Assembly (NCBI RefSeq): GCF_001975825.1
Contig: NZ_MTKN01000015.1
Span: 74,988-138,987, forward strand
Length of the DNA stretch: 64,000 bases
Origin: [Flexibacter] sp. ATCC 35208
GTDB lineage: Bacteria; Bacteroidota; Bacteroidia; Chitinophagales; Chitinophagaceae
Direction of reading: 5' to 3'
Every line of letters starts with the position of its first letter. Positions within the stretch are counted from its first letter, which is position 1. A program made the position numbers and the translations under genes. Below the pieces are notes generated by a model, which had not been told where the DNA came from, searched no databases, and saw nothing but the letters and a program-made list of their open reading frames with translations. Positions 1 through 10,594 of the stretch are shown in pieces.

Positions 1-526
1 CGCAGGCAATCGCTGACAAAGAGATCACTACGATACGTTCCGGACGCTGCATCAGGCCACCTTTACACTCAATGCCCAGGCCCTCTGCCCTTGCACGGGT
101 ATAGCTCACCATCATAGAACCGATCATGGCTACAAATGCTGCCAGTGAACTCAGGAAATAATGATGTCCTACCAGGTAATAACAGATACCCAGGAACAGC
201 ACCATTTCACTATACCTGTCCAGCACCGAATCGAAGAATGCACCAAAGCGGGAACCCATATTGCCCAATCTGGCCACCTGTCCATCCAGCATATCAAACA
301 GACCTGCGAAGAGGGTCAGCGCACCCGCCCAACCTACATACGACAGGTCTCCCCTGTTTCCTTCTTCCACGCCGGTCACAAAGATGATCACCACCCCTAT
401 GTTCAGCAGAAACCCTACAAGGGTCACGATATTAGGCGTAAAGCCTATCTTTATCAACCCTTTTACGATAGGATTGATAACCAGATAAATCAATTGTTGT
501 AACTGGTCTCTCAATGACTTTTTCAT
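1..526 (-). CDS. CDP-alcohol phosphatidyltransferase, 3' part cut by window edge
   Basis: The minus-strand frame opens at an ATG (524-526) and stays open to the window edge, so only about 175 N-terminal residues are visible. The CDP-alcohol phosphatidyltransferase signature is complete: D78, D81-G82, A85-R86, G95, D99 and D103, the metal- and CDP-binding residues of this integral membrane family. Several hydrophobic segments follow. The family joins a CDP-activated lipid to an alcohol. Because the same operon carries inositol-3-phosphate synthase and a PgpA-type phosphatase, the likely alcohol is inositol phosphate, making phosphatidylinositol phosphate. That substrate is inferred from neighbours; phosphatidylglycerophosphate or another head group cannot be excluded. 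Confidence 0.85.
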   Translation of the reverse strand, partial: MKKSLRDQLQQLIYLVINPIVKGLIKIGFTPNIVTLVGFLLNIGVVIIFVTGVEEGNRGDLSYVGWAGALTLFAGLFDMLDGQVARLGNMGSRFGAFFDSVLDRYSEMVLFLGICYYLVGHHYFLSSLAAFVAMIGSMMVSYTRARAEGLGIECKGGLMQRPERIVVISLSAIAC

Positions 527-549
527 ACTCAGACTTTTTAACCTCGCTG

Positions 550-3105
550 TTAAAAATCGAACCGTACACGTGTTCTGATACCCCAGTTTGCTACTCCAGG
601 ATTGTTCAGGTAAGTGAACCTTCTTACCAGGTCTACACGGAACAGTTTAAAAATGTTAGAAATGCCCACACTTCCTTCTATATAAGGCTCTTTGCCTAAT
701 GTATATGTAAAGGATGAACCGTCAGTATATTTTGAAAACTGAATCAGATCAGGATTGTTGGAAGGATTATTTTCAGAACGCAGACCGCCATACAAAATCT
801 TTCCAGCGAGCACTTCACGCCATTTCAATTTCTTGAACAGCGGAATTTTGTTAAAGATAAAACCATTAAAGTTATGGTCGATGTTTAATCCTATATAGTG
901 ATCACTCACAAACTCCAGGAAGTTCATGAGGTTATAACTCTCCAGCTGGTAAGCATACGTCTGGTTCGCTCTGTGGATAGACAGTAATGGATAAGGCAGG
1001 TGATTACCAAAGATATTACCACCTTCCAGTACCACTTCGCTGAAGCCCAGCTGACCCAGGTAACACATCTTGTAAATGTTCAGCGTTACGTTCTGGTAAT
1101 TGTATGCGCTGTTGGCAATTCCTTTCACACCTGCGATACCTCTCAGGGTGAAGATAGGGTACTTGTTTGGCAGCGGAATACGGAAGCTCTTACCCTGATA
1201 GAACTTTTCATTTGGCGCCCAGCGCAGTTCTGTGCTAAACTCGGCCGTAGTCAGGTCAGTAACAGGTGTATTCGGTTCGCTTCCTTTATAGTATGCCAGA
1301 CTACCGGCTGGTGATTGTATCCAATGTTTGAATCCTACCTGATAACTGAAGTGGTTAGTAAACTCCTGCAGGAAGGTCAGATTGAAGATCTTGTTATACA
1401 GCCACTTGTCGTTGTTACCACGTTTGAATGACAGCAGGAAGTTATCTTCCTGTACAAACTGTAATTCCTGACCGGGGATCTTTGTTTCGTGCTGATAATT
1501 AGCTTTCAGTGCTACAACCGGCCAGTCGTAAATTGACTTATGGTTAAAGGCGTATGCACCACCCACGTAATACTTCCACTTCTCATCTTTTAGGCCATAA
1601 GCGGCATAAGATTCGAAGTACAGGCTTTTGCTCAGCTTCGGAGTGGTTCTGCCACCCAGGCGGGGGCGGAAACCTTCAACCGGGTTGAAGCTATAGAAAG
1701 TATTGACCGGACCTATTTCGAAATAAGGACCTGCCTGCTTGTAACCTGCCAGCAACAGAGTGAGGATGTCAGCTGTACGCTTGAAAGATTTCATGTGTTG
1801 CAGACTGTCGATATTGGAATACACTTTAGATTCCGCAGTAGACAGGGAATCGTGCCTGTTCTGTACCCAAAAGTCATCTCCGTGCTGCACTGTTTTCTCA
1901 TCTTCTACTACAGCAGCACCGTTGTAGAATTCTGATGGTTTCGGCTGGTTGATGGCCATATCCCTGATAGATACAGTACGCTCACCGTAGATACCACTGC
2001 TCCCTTTGAAGATACCGAAGTCGGCCATCAGCGTTTGTTTGCTGGTATAATAGCGGCCATCGGAGGTCTTCTGGAAATCAAAGTACAGGTGAAAATCTCT
2101 CACCCAGTTCAGGTTGATCTCTTTATTCGCAGTCATATCCGCTTTTTGCACGGCATAGTTACCATCTAAAGTGATAAACAGTTCCCCTTCCAGCAATAAG
2201 TCAGTCTTGTTACGGGGGTAGAACTCCAGTTTAATCAGCTTGGTGCTGTCTGGTGCTACGATGGTATCAGCGATATAGAATTTATAAAAAGTAGGTGCAG
2301 AGTTGGCAATCGGACTCAGGAACTGGTTCGTGAACAGCATCAGCTGGTTATCGTAGATATCTACGTCCTGGTAAATGTGGTTCAGGTATTGGCTCAGGCC
2401 CCTGTTATCGATAAAGTTTTCGAAGCTCACTTTCTTATCGCCCGTCACAATCGTCTTCTTTTTCTCCGGATCACGGCGATAGTATACATCGGCCAGTTTT
2501 TCTTCCAGGTAGATAGGCAGAATAGATTTGCCTGCGAACTTGGTGGTATCCTGGTTCTCAAAAATGAATTTATACTTACGGGTCAGACGACCGTTGCTAA
2601 TCTTTTCAGAGAGGTTACTCAGTGCGAATTCCAGTTTTTCGTACTGGTTGTATTGAGCATAGTCAAAATGCGTCATTCGGTTTTTGTCCCTGTTCTCGAT
2701 CACGAGGCGGATCAGCTCCACAGCTGGGTTATCCTTGTTGCGATAACGCTCTTTTTTCTTTTTAACTACAAACTCATTCAGATTCTTGGCTGTACTTTCC
2801 AGCTGAATATTAATGGTTTGAACAATACCGGGTGTGATTTTCCGGGTTACGCTCTTATAACCCATGAAAGCAAAGCGGATACTATCTCTCGTAATAGAGA
2901 CATCCAGCTGATACTTTCCATCTGCACTGGTACCAGTACCGATGGAAGTGCCCGGAACAAAAACGTTTACAAAAGGCAGCGGAGCCCCCGTGCGACTATC
3001 AGTAATAAGTCCTTTCACGGTGGTGGTCGTTTGTGCGAATACCGAACTAAAGCCAGAGACGAGCAATAAAAGAATTCCGGATACTATATTTTTAAATCCA
3101 TTCAT
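550..3105 (-). CDS. DUF5686 family outer-membrane protein with carboxypeptidase-regulatory-like domain
   Basis: This 851-residue protein has a signal peptide (about residues 1-24, ending in FAQ). Next comes a carboxypeptidase-D regulatory-like beta-sandwich (about 29-110; motif [20 protein letters not shown]). The long remainder is typical of DUF5686 and rich in alternating aromatic strands, ending in a classical beta-barrel terminus (RTRVRFDF). The family is widespread in Bacteroidota and of uncertain function. It sits inside the lipid operon, 9 bp after gtrA and 23 bp before the CDP-alcohol phosphatidyltransferase. Involvement in lipid or surface-glycan placement at the outer membrane is only an inference from that position. 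Confidence 0.85.
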   Translation of the reverse strand: MNGFKNIVSGILLLLVSGFSSVFAQTTTTVKGLITDSRTGAPLPFVNVFVPGTSIGTGTSADGKYQLDVSITRDSIRFAFMGYKSVTRKITPGIVQTINIQLESTAKNLNEFVVKKKKERYRNKDNPAVELIRLVIENRDKNRMTHFDYAQYNQYEKLEFALSNLSEKISNGRLTRKYKFIFENQDTTKFAGKSILPIYLEEKLADVYYRRDPEKKKTIVTGDKKVSFENFIDNRGLSQYLNHIYQDVDIYDNQLMLFTNQFLSPIANSAPTFYKFYIADTIVAPDSTKLIKLEFYPRNKTDLLLEGELFITLDGNYAVQKADMTANKEINLNWVRDFHLYFDFQKTSDGRYYTSKQTLMADFGIFKGSSGIYGERTVSIRDMAINQPKPSEFYNGAAVVEDEKTVQHGDDFWVQNRHDSLSTAESKVYSNIDSLQHMKSFKRTADILTLLLAGYKQAGPYFEIGPVNTFYSFNPVEGFRPRLGGRTTPKLSKSLYFESYAAYGLKDEKWKYYVGGAYAFNHKSIYDWPVVALKANYQHETKIPGQELQFVQEDNFLLSFKRGNNDKWLYNKIFNLTFLQEFTNHFSYQVGFKHWIQSPAGSLAYYKGSEPNTPVTDLTTAEFSTELRWAPNEKFYQGKSFRIPLPNKYPIFTLRGIAGVKGIANSAYNYQNVTLNIYKMCYLGQLGFSEVVLEGGNIFGNHLPYPLLSIHRANQTYAYQLESYNLMNFLEFVSDHYIGLNIDHNFNGFIFNKIPLFKKLKWREVLAGKILYGGLRSENNPSNNPDLIQFSKYTDGSSFTYTLGKEPYIEGSVGISNIFKLFRVDLVRRFTYLNNPGVANWGIRTRVRFDF

Positions 3106-3114
3106 TAACCAAAA

Positions 3115-3483
3115 TCATTTAAAAACAAACCGCTTTTGCATTCCATAGTTATACCCGACGGCGGTAATAACCGATGCCATAACCACAGCCACGCGCTGAT
3201 CGATAGCGGTATAATTGGTCAATACCCAAAAGCAGGTAGTATTGACTATCAGGTTTCCGAACCAGACAATGATATATTTAATGGCTTGCCAGTTCCATGT
3301 ATCGTTTCCCTTTTGATATACCCATGTCCTGTTGATCAGGAAGTTGGTAATACCTCCACAGGTGACTCCTGTCACATTGGCAGCTACACCATATCCTTCC
3401 CACATATGCAATAGTAAAAAGGATATCGAAAATTGTACTCCGGTCGCTATCATCGCCGAAGTTTGTGCTTTAATAAATTGCAT
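3115..3483 (-). CDS. GtrA family membrane protein
   Basis: A 122-residue protein with four hydrophobic segments, matching the size and pattern of GtrA proteins (conserved stretch NFLINRTWVYQ between helices 2 and 3, and a basic end KRFVFK). GtrA proteins are thought to move polyprenyl-linked sugars across the inner membrane or to assist glycosyltransferases. No glycosyltransferase is next to it. Its place between pgpA and the DUF5686 gene suggests a part in decorating or flipping the lipid made by this operon, but the substrate is unknown. Confidence 0.85.
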   Translation of the reverse strand: MQFIKAQTSAMIATGVQFSISFLLLHMWEGYGVAANVTGVTCGGITNFLINRTWVYQKGNDTWNWQAIKYIIVWFGNLIVNTTCFWVLTNYTAIDQRVAVVMASVITAVGYNYGMQKRFVFK

Positions 3484-3520
3484 ATGGTCTACAATTGTGC
3501 AAAACGCGTACCCAAACCTT

Positions 3521-3973
3521 CTAAATCAGATGTATTGCCAGTTGCAACAAAATATTGGAATAGATGCCAGCTACAATATCGTCCATCATAACCCCTAGTC
3601 CTCCCGGAAGAGCCTCTGTGCGCCTGATATATAAAGGTTTTACTATATCAAAAAAACGGAATAATACCAATCCGGCCAACATATATGCCGGAGTGACAGG
3701 CACGAACAGGACGGTTACGAACATGCCGGCGACTTCGTCTATTACCACTTTTTTGTCGTCTTTGCCCCAATATGGTTCTACTTCCGTACCAGACCAGATT
3801 CCTAATAAGGTGATGGCTACTGTAAACAGCACCGTCCAAACGTTGTTAGGATGGCCACCAGCCAAAACCAGGTACCAGACCAGAGCGGCGACTGCAGCTG
3901 CAACCGTTCCTCCGCCCTTGCCAATGTATCCAATGCCAAGGCTGGTGGCGATTAATTTGTGTATTCTTATCAT
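3521..3973 (-). CDS. pgpA: PgpA-family lipid phosphatase
   Basis: A 150-residue membrane protein with the diagnostic PgpA motifs: GYIGKGGGT near residue 15, DDKKVVIDEVAG (acidic active-site motif), FRFFDIVKP, and PGGLGVMMDDIVAG near the C terminus. PgpA removes phosphate from phosphatidylglycerophosphate. In Bacteroidetes inositol-lipid clusters a PgpA-like enzyme is proposed to dephosphorylate phosphatidylinositol phosphate. Its start overlaps the stop of inositol-3-phosphate synthase by 4 nt, which supports translational coupling and favours the inositol-lipid role here. A housekeeping role in phosphatidylglycerol synthesis remains possible. Confidence 0.88.
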   Translation of the reverse strand: MIRIHKLIATSLGIGYIGKGGGTVAAAVAALVWYLVLAGGHPNNVWTVLFTVAITLLGIWSGTEVEPYWGKDDKKVVIDEVAGMFVTVLFVPVTPAYMLAGLVLFRFFDIVKPLYIRRTEALPGGLGVMMDDIVAGIYSNILLQLAIHLI

Positions 3974-5295
3974 TCAGTATCAAAAATTCCTTCGTAATAG
4001 TCCAGTCCCAGATGCGTGATCAGATCTTCACCCATCAGGTAGCGCAAGGTATTTTGCAGCTTGATAAGCTGTTTGAAAATATCATGTTCAGGACGTAAGC
4101 CAGGGGCAGTCTGAGGAGATTTCAGGTAGAATGAAAGCCATTCCTGTATGCCGCTCATGCCTGCACGCTTAGCAAAGTCAATAAATAATGCGAGGTCCAG
4201 TACAATCGGTGCAGCCAGGATTGAATCACGGCACAGGAAGTTTACTTTAATCTGCATTTTATACCCTAACCAGCCGAAGATGTCGATGTTATCCCAGCTT
4301 TCCTTATTATCCTTGCGCGGCGGATAATAGTTAATACGGATTTTGTGATAAAGGTCACCGTAAAGATCAGGATATTCTTCCGGACTTAAAATATCTTCTA
4401 AAACGCCAAGCTTGGAAACTTCCTTGGTTTTGAAGTTGTCAGGATCGTCTAACACCCATCCATCGCGGTTTCCGAGGATGTTGGTGCTGAACCAGCCTTC
4501 CATACCCAGGGCTCTCGCCTGCAGCCCCGGCGCCAGAATTGTCTTCATCAGGGTCTGACCGGTCTTGAAATCTTTACCTGCAATCGGCGTCTTGGTCTGG
4601 TGGGCCAGCTCTACCAATGCCGGAATATCGCAGGTCAGGTTAGGTGCACCGTTGGCAAAAGGTACGCCCAGCTTCAGTGCCGCATAAGCGTAAATCATGC
4701 TGGGAGCAATTCTTGCATCGTTGTCTTTCAATCCCTGTTCAAATGCTGCCAGCGAATTGTGCACGTCTGCTGCCTGATGGTAAATTTCAGTAGAACCACA
4801 CCATACCATTACGACACGGTCACAGTTATTTTTCTGCTGGAAGGTTTTAATGTCTTCCATAACCATCTCTGCCAGGTCATAACGCGTCTTGAAATCCTTT
4901 ACATGTGTGCCATCCAGATTTTTAACAAAGTTTTTGTCAAAAGCTGCCTTCATCGGAACGATGGCTTCCAGTTCGGGTTTAATTGCTTCAATCTGAAACC
5001 TGTCTAATACTTCAGCTTTTACCGCTGCTGTATACACGTTATCTTCATAAACATCCCAGCCGCCGAAGACGATATCTTCCAGCTTAGCTAAGGGAACAAA
5101 ATCTTTAATCAATGGATTGTTATTGTCTGTTCTTTTACCCAGACGGATGTGTCCCATTTGTGTTACCGATCCAATTGGCTTGGAAAAGCCTTTGTTAACA
5201 GCTAACACTCCAGCGATGAAAGTGGTTGCTACTGCGCCAAGGCCTGGCATCAGTACTCCCAGCTTTCCGTTTGCGTCTTTAATTTGATGTTTCAT
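3970..5295 (-). CDS. ino1: myo-inositol-1(3)-phosphate synthase
   Basis: A 441-residue enzyme that isomerises glucose 6-phosphate to inositol 3-phosphate using bound NAD. The N-terminal Rossmann motif GLGAVATTF (about 18-26) and the central family stretch around residues 235-260 (HQTKTPIAGKDFKTGQT) identify it. The C-terminal part (NYYPPRKDNKESWDNIDI) is also typical. The length matches bacterial/archaeal-type synthases. It lies 40 bp downstream of the reductase gene and overlaps pgpA by 4 nt. With the CDP-alcohol phosphatidyltransferase and PgpA it forms a complete proposed route to phosphatidylinositol. Confidence 0.93.
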   Translation of the reverse strand: MKHQIKDANGKLGVLMPGLGAVATTFIAGVLAVNKGFSKPIGSVTQMGHIRLGKRTDNNNPLIKDFVPLAKLEDIVFGGWDVYEDNVYTAAVKAEVLDRFQIEAIKPELEAIVPMKAAFDKNFVKNLDGTHVKDFKTRYDLAEMVMEDIKTFQQKNNCDRVVMVWCGSTEIYHQAADVHNSLAAFEQGLKDNDARIAPSMIYAYAALKLGVPFANGAPNLTCDIPALVELAHQTKTPIAGKDFKTGQTLMKTILAPGLQARALGMEGWFSTNILGNRDGWVLDDPDNFKTKEVSKLGVLEDILSPEEYPDLYGDLYHKIRINYYPPRKDNKESWDNIDIFGWLGYKMQIKVNFLCRDSILAAPIVLDLALFIDFAKRAGMSGIQEWLSFYLKSPQTAPGLRPEHDIFKQLIKLQNTLRYLMGEDLITHLGLDYYEGIFDTE

Positions 5296-5335
5296 TTTCT
5301 TTTTGCCTCTTTGTTTTTCAATTAGTGAACGTTTG

Positions 5336-6319
5336 TTATAACCAGTGGTTCCCGGTATACCAGTCCAGTGTTTCCCTCATTCCTTCCTCGAGGGAGAAGT
5401 CAGGCTGGTATCCAAGTTCTCTTTGTATACGTATTATGCTACAGTTCCAGTTTTGGGCAGTCAGCTCATTTAACCGGTCCCTATTTAACAACGGCATGCC
5501 CTTACTTGTTGCCTCAGCCATTACAGCTATCCACCGGATCAATGTTAATGGCATGTGAATACGTAGTGTTCTGATGCCTAACAACCGTTTCGTCACTTTG
5601 GCCAATGCATAACGATCATAACTATTCCCGTCCGAAACATCATAACAGGTATGTATAATTTGTCCATTGAGCGCGCAAATGGCAGCCTGTGCCACATCTT
5701 TTACATAAACAAAACTCAACTGCTGGGGGCCTTTCCCCATATACGGTTCCAATCGCCAGCCATACGTCTTAAACAACACAAACAGGTCCTTGTCCCGGGG
5801 GCCATAGATGGCCGTAGGGCGCAATACTACCCAGGGGATCTGCGCATATTGCTTCAGGAGGTTTTCTGCCAGCAGTTTACTCTTACCATACAATGTCACG
5901 GGTGCAGGTGATAACTCATCCTGCTCCGGCCATTTTGCTTCATAAGCTTTTGGCCCTACTGCTGCCAGGCTACTGAAATACACAAACCTGTTCAATTCAA
6001 TACCTGATTGTACGATTGCTTTCAGGAGGTTTTCTGTATACGTTGCATTGACCTCGTTGAAAGCGGCTTCATTCTTAGCACGGGTGGCGCCAGCAGCATG
6101 AATGATATCACTATATTGCTGTTCCTGTAGCAAGGCTGCCATGGCAGGTACATTGCGAAAATCCAGGTTCACGATAGAGATCTCCAGATGGTGTAAATGT
6201 GCTACATCACTAGAGGGCCTTACCCCTGCGTGCACTTCCATTCCTGCTGCCAGTGCAGCTTCGATTAAATGGAAACCCAGAAAACCGCTTGCACCTGTAA
6301 TCAATACCTTTTTACTCAT
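5336..6319 (-). CDS. NAD-dependent epimerase/dehydratase, CerR-like ceramide reductase candidate
   Basis: A 327-residue extended short-chain dehydrogenase. It has the nucleotide-binding motif GASGFLG (residues 8-14) and the catalytic YGKSK motif near residue 144. In Caulobacter, an epimerase-family enzyme (CerR) encoded near serine palmitoyltransferase reduces the 3-keto group during ceramide synthesis. This gene overlaps the bCerS-like acyltransferase by 4 nt (ATGA) and lies two genes from the palmitoyltransferase, which is why I propose the same role. The domain alone would fit many sugar or steroid epimerases. Confidence 0.8.
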   Translation of the reverse strand: MSKKVLITGASGFLGFHLIEAALAAGMEVHAGVRPSSDVAHLHHLEISIVNLDFRNVPAMAALLQEQQYSDIIHAAGATRAKNEAAFNEVNATYTENLLKAIVQSGIELNRFVYFSSLAAVGPKAYEAKWPEQDELSPAPVTLYGKSKLLAENLLKQYAQIPWVVLRPTAIYGPRDKDLFVLFKTYGWRLEPYMGKGPQQLSFVYVKDVAQAAICALNGQIIHTCYDVSDGNSYDRYALAKVTKRLLGIRTLRIHMPLTLIRWIAVMAEATSKGMPLLNRDRLNELTAQNWNCSIIRIQRELGYQPDFSLEEGMRETLDWYTGNHWL

Positions 6320-7494
6320 ATTGCTTTCTCGTAAATCCTGTATCGCTTGTATGGTACGCCATTCACCGCCTGGATCGCACTGTTCATCAGGTCATTCTGT
6401 GCCAGTATCCAGGAGGCTTCTGCCACATTGATACCTTTACGGCGACATTCTTTGATGATGCGGCCGTAGAAGACTGCTTCCACCCCCAGCTTACGCACAG
6501 GTTCCAGTACACCCAGTGCTATTACCCGTACACCTTTGATCTTGCCCTTGCCCAGCAGGAGTTTGAAAAGGCCAGTAGGCAGTAATCGTCCTCTGCGGAT
6601 CTTGATCAGCACCTTGTTCAGATCGGGAATACAGAGGGAAAAACCTACTATCTGTCCATCTCTTTCTGCCACGATACATAGATCCGGATCCATTATTAAT
6701 TTCAGGTCCTTGGCCAGATATGCGAATTCATTGTCTGTCATAGGAACGAATCCAAAGTTCTTATCCCAGGCCTTATTATAAACATCTTTGATCTTTGCTA
6801 CCTCATTGTCGAAATCCTTCAGGTTTACTTTGCGTATGATGATATTCCGCTGGGCGAGTCTGTTTTCCAGCATCTGCATCATACGCAGCGGCTTATCTTC
6901 CACGGCTTCGGCAGTTACCTGCCATGCGATCAGTGTCACATTTTCCGTCATTTCAGCGGCCTCAATCAGCTCTATGTAATAAGGGCGATTGTAAGTCATC
7001 ATTACGACTGGTGGACTGTCAAATCCTTCGATCAGTAAACCACAGGTTTCATTGGTAGAGAAATTCACTGGTCCAATGATGGTAGATAATTCCTGTTTCT
7101 TTAGCCATTCTGCAGCTGCATTGAACAGCGCATTGCTCACAGTCACATCGGGGATACATTCAAAAAATCCAAAGAAACCATCGTTAGTGCCATTGAACGC
7201 GTTGTGATTACGATTGTTGATAGCGGCTATACGGCCTACTATTTTTTTGTCACGGTAAGCGAGAAACAGTTGTATTTGTGAATGTTCGTGGAAAGGATGC
7301 TTGCCCGGCGTTAAAAGGTCGCGTTGTGCAATAAACAACTCGGGCACATATAAAGGATCATTGCTGTATAGGTCATGCGGGAAGTCAATGAATAATTTCA
7401 TCTGCTGTTTAGTACTCACCTGTTCGATAACGGGTGCACTTCCTCTGACTACAGTGGTTGTGGTGGTAACGGAAGGTGTCTGTATGGTGTCCAT
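6316..7494 (-). CDS. GNAT-fold N-acyltransferase, bacterial ceramide synthase (bCerS)-like
   Basis: A 392-residue protein with a low-complexity Thr/Val-rich N terminus (1-25). A conserved region follows containing DFPHDLYSNDPLYVPEL, AYRDKKIVGRIAAINN, DGFFGFFE and GPVNFSTNETCGLLIEGF, then a GNAT-like C-terminal half (DGQIVGFSLCIPD). As I recall it, this motif order is that of the family that includes Caulobacter bCerS, which N-acylates the sphingoid base with fatty acyl-CoA. It is 27 bp downstream of the SPT-like gene and overlaps the reductase by 4 nt. The assignment rests on family recognition plus context, so I give the function moderate weight. Confidence 0.78.
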   Translation of the reverse strand: MDTIQTPSVTTTTTVVRGSAPVIEQVSTKQQMKLFIDFPHDLYSNDPLYVPELFIAQRDLLTPGKHPFHEHSQIQLFLAYRDKKIVGRIAAINNRNHNAFNGTNDGFFGFFECIPDVTVSNALFNAAAEWLKKQELSTIIGPVNFSTNETCGLLIEGFDSPPVVMMTYNRPYYIELIEAAEMTENVTLIAWQVTAEAVEDKPLRMMQMLENRLAQRNIIIRKVNLKDFDNEVAKIKDVYNKAWDKNFGFVPMTDNEFAYLAKDLKLIMDPDLCIVAERDGQIVGFSLCIPDLNKVLIKIRRGRLLPTGLFKLLLGKGKIKGVRVIALGVLEPVRKLGVEAVFYGRIIKECRRKGINVAEASWILAQNDLMNSAIQAVNGVPYKRYRIYEKAI

Positions 7495-7521
7495 TATTAT
7501 TTGCTTTAATTGTTACAGGCG

Positions 7522-8808
<1,287 letters not shown>

Positions 8809-8837
8809 TTATGATCTGCACCTTTTTCAGATCATAA
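8809..8837. promoter_or_regulatory. Perfect 10-bp inverted repeat upstream of the sphingolipid operon
   Basis: TTATGATCTG (8809-8818) and CAGATCATAA (8828-8837) are perfect inverted arms around a 9-base spacer. It lies 61 bp upstream of the chosen spt start, on the 5' side of the minus-strand operon. The spacing suits an operator for a dimeric regulator. The spacer is T-rich on the plus strand, so a hairpin in the leader RNA is the alternative. No regulator is identified. Confidence 0.4.
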
Positions 8838-8912
8838 TTGACAGTATTTAATTCTTATGACGACAGGCTAATAGCCAGCATCACACCACTGAATGCAGCG
8901 TTAAAAAAAGGT

Positions 8913-9120
8913 CCAAAAGCAGTATGCGAGTTGCGGTTTAAGCACTATTCACGAAAAATCGTAAATGGTTTTATTTATTAAGTATGTTTGAAAACAAAAT
9001 GGTGACTATCATTATTCAAACAATGTCCTAATTTGGTGGCCCAAAAACAGTATGCGAGTTGCGGTTTAAGTAGAGTGATCCGGTAGCCCGGACCTTACGA
9101 TTGACGGCACCAAATTAGGA
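8913..9120. repeat. 30-bp direct repeat pair with a 13-bp inverted repeat around the second copy
   Basis: The segments 8913-8942 and 9041-9070 are identical except for one base (G/A at the seventh position) and start 128 bp apart. The second copy lies within a 95-bp block bounded by perfect 13-bp inverted arms, TCCTAATTTGGTG (9026-9038) and CACCAAATTAGGA (9108-9120). The wider gap between the spt operon and the secreted protein (8782-9334) otherwise contains AT-rich sequence with no convincing ORF. The layout resembles a small non-autonomous element or a duplicated regulatory site. No transposase or clear target duplication is visible. Confidence 0.6.
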
Positions 9121-9334
9121 ATAAAAATTGAATTAAGATCAAAAAAAAATCTAAATCATCAAGAATCACAATCAGATAGACAAATAAAATTATTTTATAC
9201 GTTCAATTATTTTTACCTTAATTATCAATTAGTTATACTATAAAAAGACCGAACCCTTCCAATTGGCACAGTTTTTATATAATATAATTAAACTATTTGT
9301 AATTTCACATCCCTAACGATCTAAACAACATCGT

Positions 9335-10582
9335 ATGAACCTTTCAAAAACCATTTCTGCACTGCTCCTATGTTTTACTATAGCAGTTTCCGCCAGCGCG
9401 CAGGATCAGGAAGCAGATTCTACCGGTTTACCCGGGGACAATTTCAGTTTACAGGGAGCTTTGGATTTATTTAAAAAAGCAGGATCACCTGAAGAATTCG
9501 AAAAATTATTAAACACTCAGGATAATAAAGTCAATAACCTGGACCTGAATGAAGACGGACAGATTGATTATGTGCGTGTTACAGGCAAGAAGCAGGACGA
9601 TGTGCAGATATTTGTACTGCAGGCCCTGGTATCTCCCACCGAAAGTCAGGATGTAGCAGTGATCTCTCTTGAGAAAACTGCTGACGACAATGCTGTAATC
9701 CAGATTGAAGGGGATGCTGATATTTATGGTGAATCTACCATAGCAGAGCCATTGCCTGAAGCTGACAATGCATTTAATTACAGCCCTGCCAGCCACGGTC
9801 CATCCGTTTCAAGCCCTGAAGGGATTATTGTAAATGTGTGGTTCTGGCCATGTGTTCGCTTTGTATATGCACCTGCTTATACTGTATGGATTTCACCCTT
9901 TACATGGGTAGCACATCCAGGATGGTGGCGTCCATGGCGCCCAATGCCTTATTACGAATATCGTCCTTACTGTGCACATTACCACACCCGCTATGTAGTC
10001 GTACCTACACGCAGAATCCAACCTGCACGTGTGATGTACAGACCTACCCGTATGACTTCTGTAACCGTGATTCAGCGGAACAGGGTTGTTGTGGATAATT
10101 ATCGTAATAACAGGAATAGCGGTCGGGTAGATCGTGGTGGAAATTATGGCGGCAGAGGCGGTTATACACCGGGAAGAACTAATAATGGCGGTGGTAATTA
10201 CACCCCGGGAAGAACTAACAACGGTGGTGGTAACTATACCCCGGGTAGAGTGAGCAATGGCGGATCCAATGGTGGTGGTAACTACACCCCGGGCAGAACC
10301 AACAACGGTGGATCCAATGGTGGTGGCAACTACACCCCGGGAAGAACCAACAACGGTGGAACCAACGGTGGTGGTAACTACACCCCAGGCAGAACCAACA
10401 ACAGTGGATCAAATGGCGGTGGTAACTACACCCCGGGCAGAACCAACAATGGTGGCGGCACCAGACAATCTGTAGGAAACAGCAATGGCGGCGGCAGACA
10501 ATCCAGCGGCGGCAATAACAGTGGCGGCAGATCATCTAACAATGGTGGAGGTTCACGCGGTGGTCGCGTTTCCAGGAACTAA
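9335..10582 (+). CDS. Secreted Gly/Asn-rich repeat protein with acidic DxNxDG motif domain
   Basis: A 415-residue exported protein with a clear signal peptide (1-22, cut after SASA-Q). Residues about 30-150 form a globular domain with a calcium-loop-like LDLNEDGQIDYVRV motif and QDVAVISLEK, a pattern I associate with a common uncharacterised Bacteroidota family. The middle (about 165-255) is rich in Trp, Tyr, Pro and Arg. The C-terminal 140 residues are low-complexity repeats of NYTPGRTNNGG type with seven YTPGR units. The protein probably sits in the periplasm or on the surface. Its function is unknown. It is monocistronic and ends in a clear terminator. Confidence 0.85.
   Translation: MNLSKTISALLLCFTIAVSASAQDQEADSTGLPGDNFSLQGALDLFKKAGSPEEFEKLLNTQDNKVNNLDLNEDGQIDYVRVTGKKQDDVQIFVLQALVSPTESQDVAVISLEKTADDNAVIQIEGDADIYGESTIAEPLPEADNAFNYSPASHGPSVSSPEGIIVNVWFWPCVRFVYAPAYTVWISPFTWVAHPGWWRPWRPMPYYEYRPYCAHYHTRYVVVPTRRIQPARVMYRPTRMTSVTVIQRNRVVVDNYRNNRNSGRVDRGGNYGGRGGYTPGRTNNGGGNYTPGRTNNGGGNYTPGRVSNGGSNGGGNYTPGRTNNGGSNGGGNYTPGRTNNGGTNGGGNYTPGRTNNSGSNGGGNYTPGRTNNGGGTRQSVGNSNGGGRQSSGGNNSGGRSSNNGGGSRGGRVSRN
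10160..10471 (+). repeat. In-frame coding minisatellite (36- and 48-bp units)
   Basis: Successive asparagine-tyrosine codons start at 10196, 10232, 10280, 10328, 10376 and 10424, giving units of 36 bp and then 48 bp. Each 48-bp unit encodes NYTPGRTNNGGSNGGG with minor changes. Units are highly similar at the DNA level, so copy number could change by recombination or slippage without breaking the frame. Confidence 0.9.
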
Positions 10583-10594
10583 TATATTTTCCCG

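Noticed and set aside
2377..3069. 230-codon plus-strand frame opposite the DUF5686 gene
   Set aside because: It lies wholly within the N-terminal domain coding region of a well-supported gene and has no recognisable domain.
8855..8942. A minus-strand open stretch of about 28 codons ending in a hydrophobic peptide (FFNAAFSGVMLAISLSS)
   Set aside because: It looks like the end of a membrane protein but has a stop just upstream and no further homologous sequence. It overlaps the 30-bp repeat, so chance or a very old fragment is as likely.
8913..9070. CRISPR-like array from the 30-bp repeats
   Set aside because: Only two copies exist, the spacing is 98 bp, the repeat is not palindromic, and no cas gene is present.
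10215..10535. Long antisense frame rich in Cys, His and Trp opposite the secreted repeat protein
   Set aside because: It is the shadow of the repetitive coding sequence on the other strand and has no start context or independent support.
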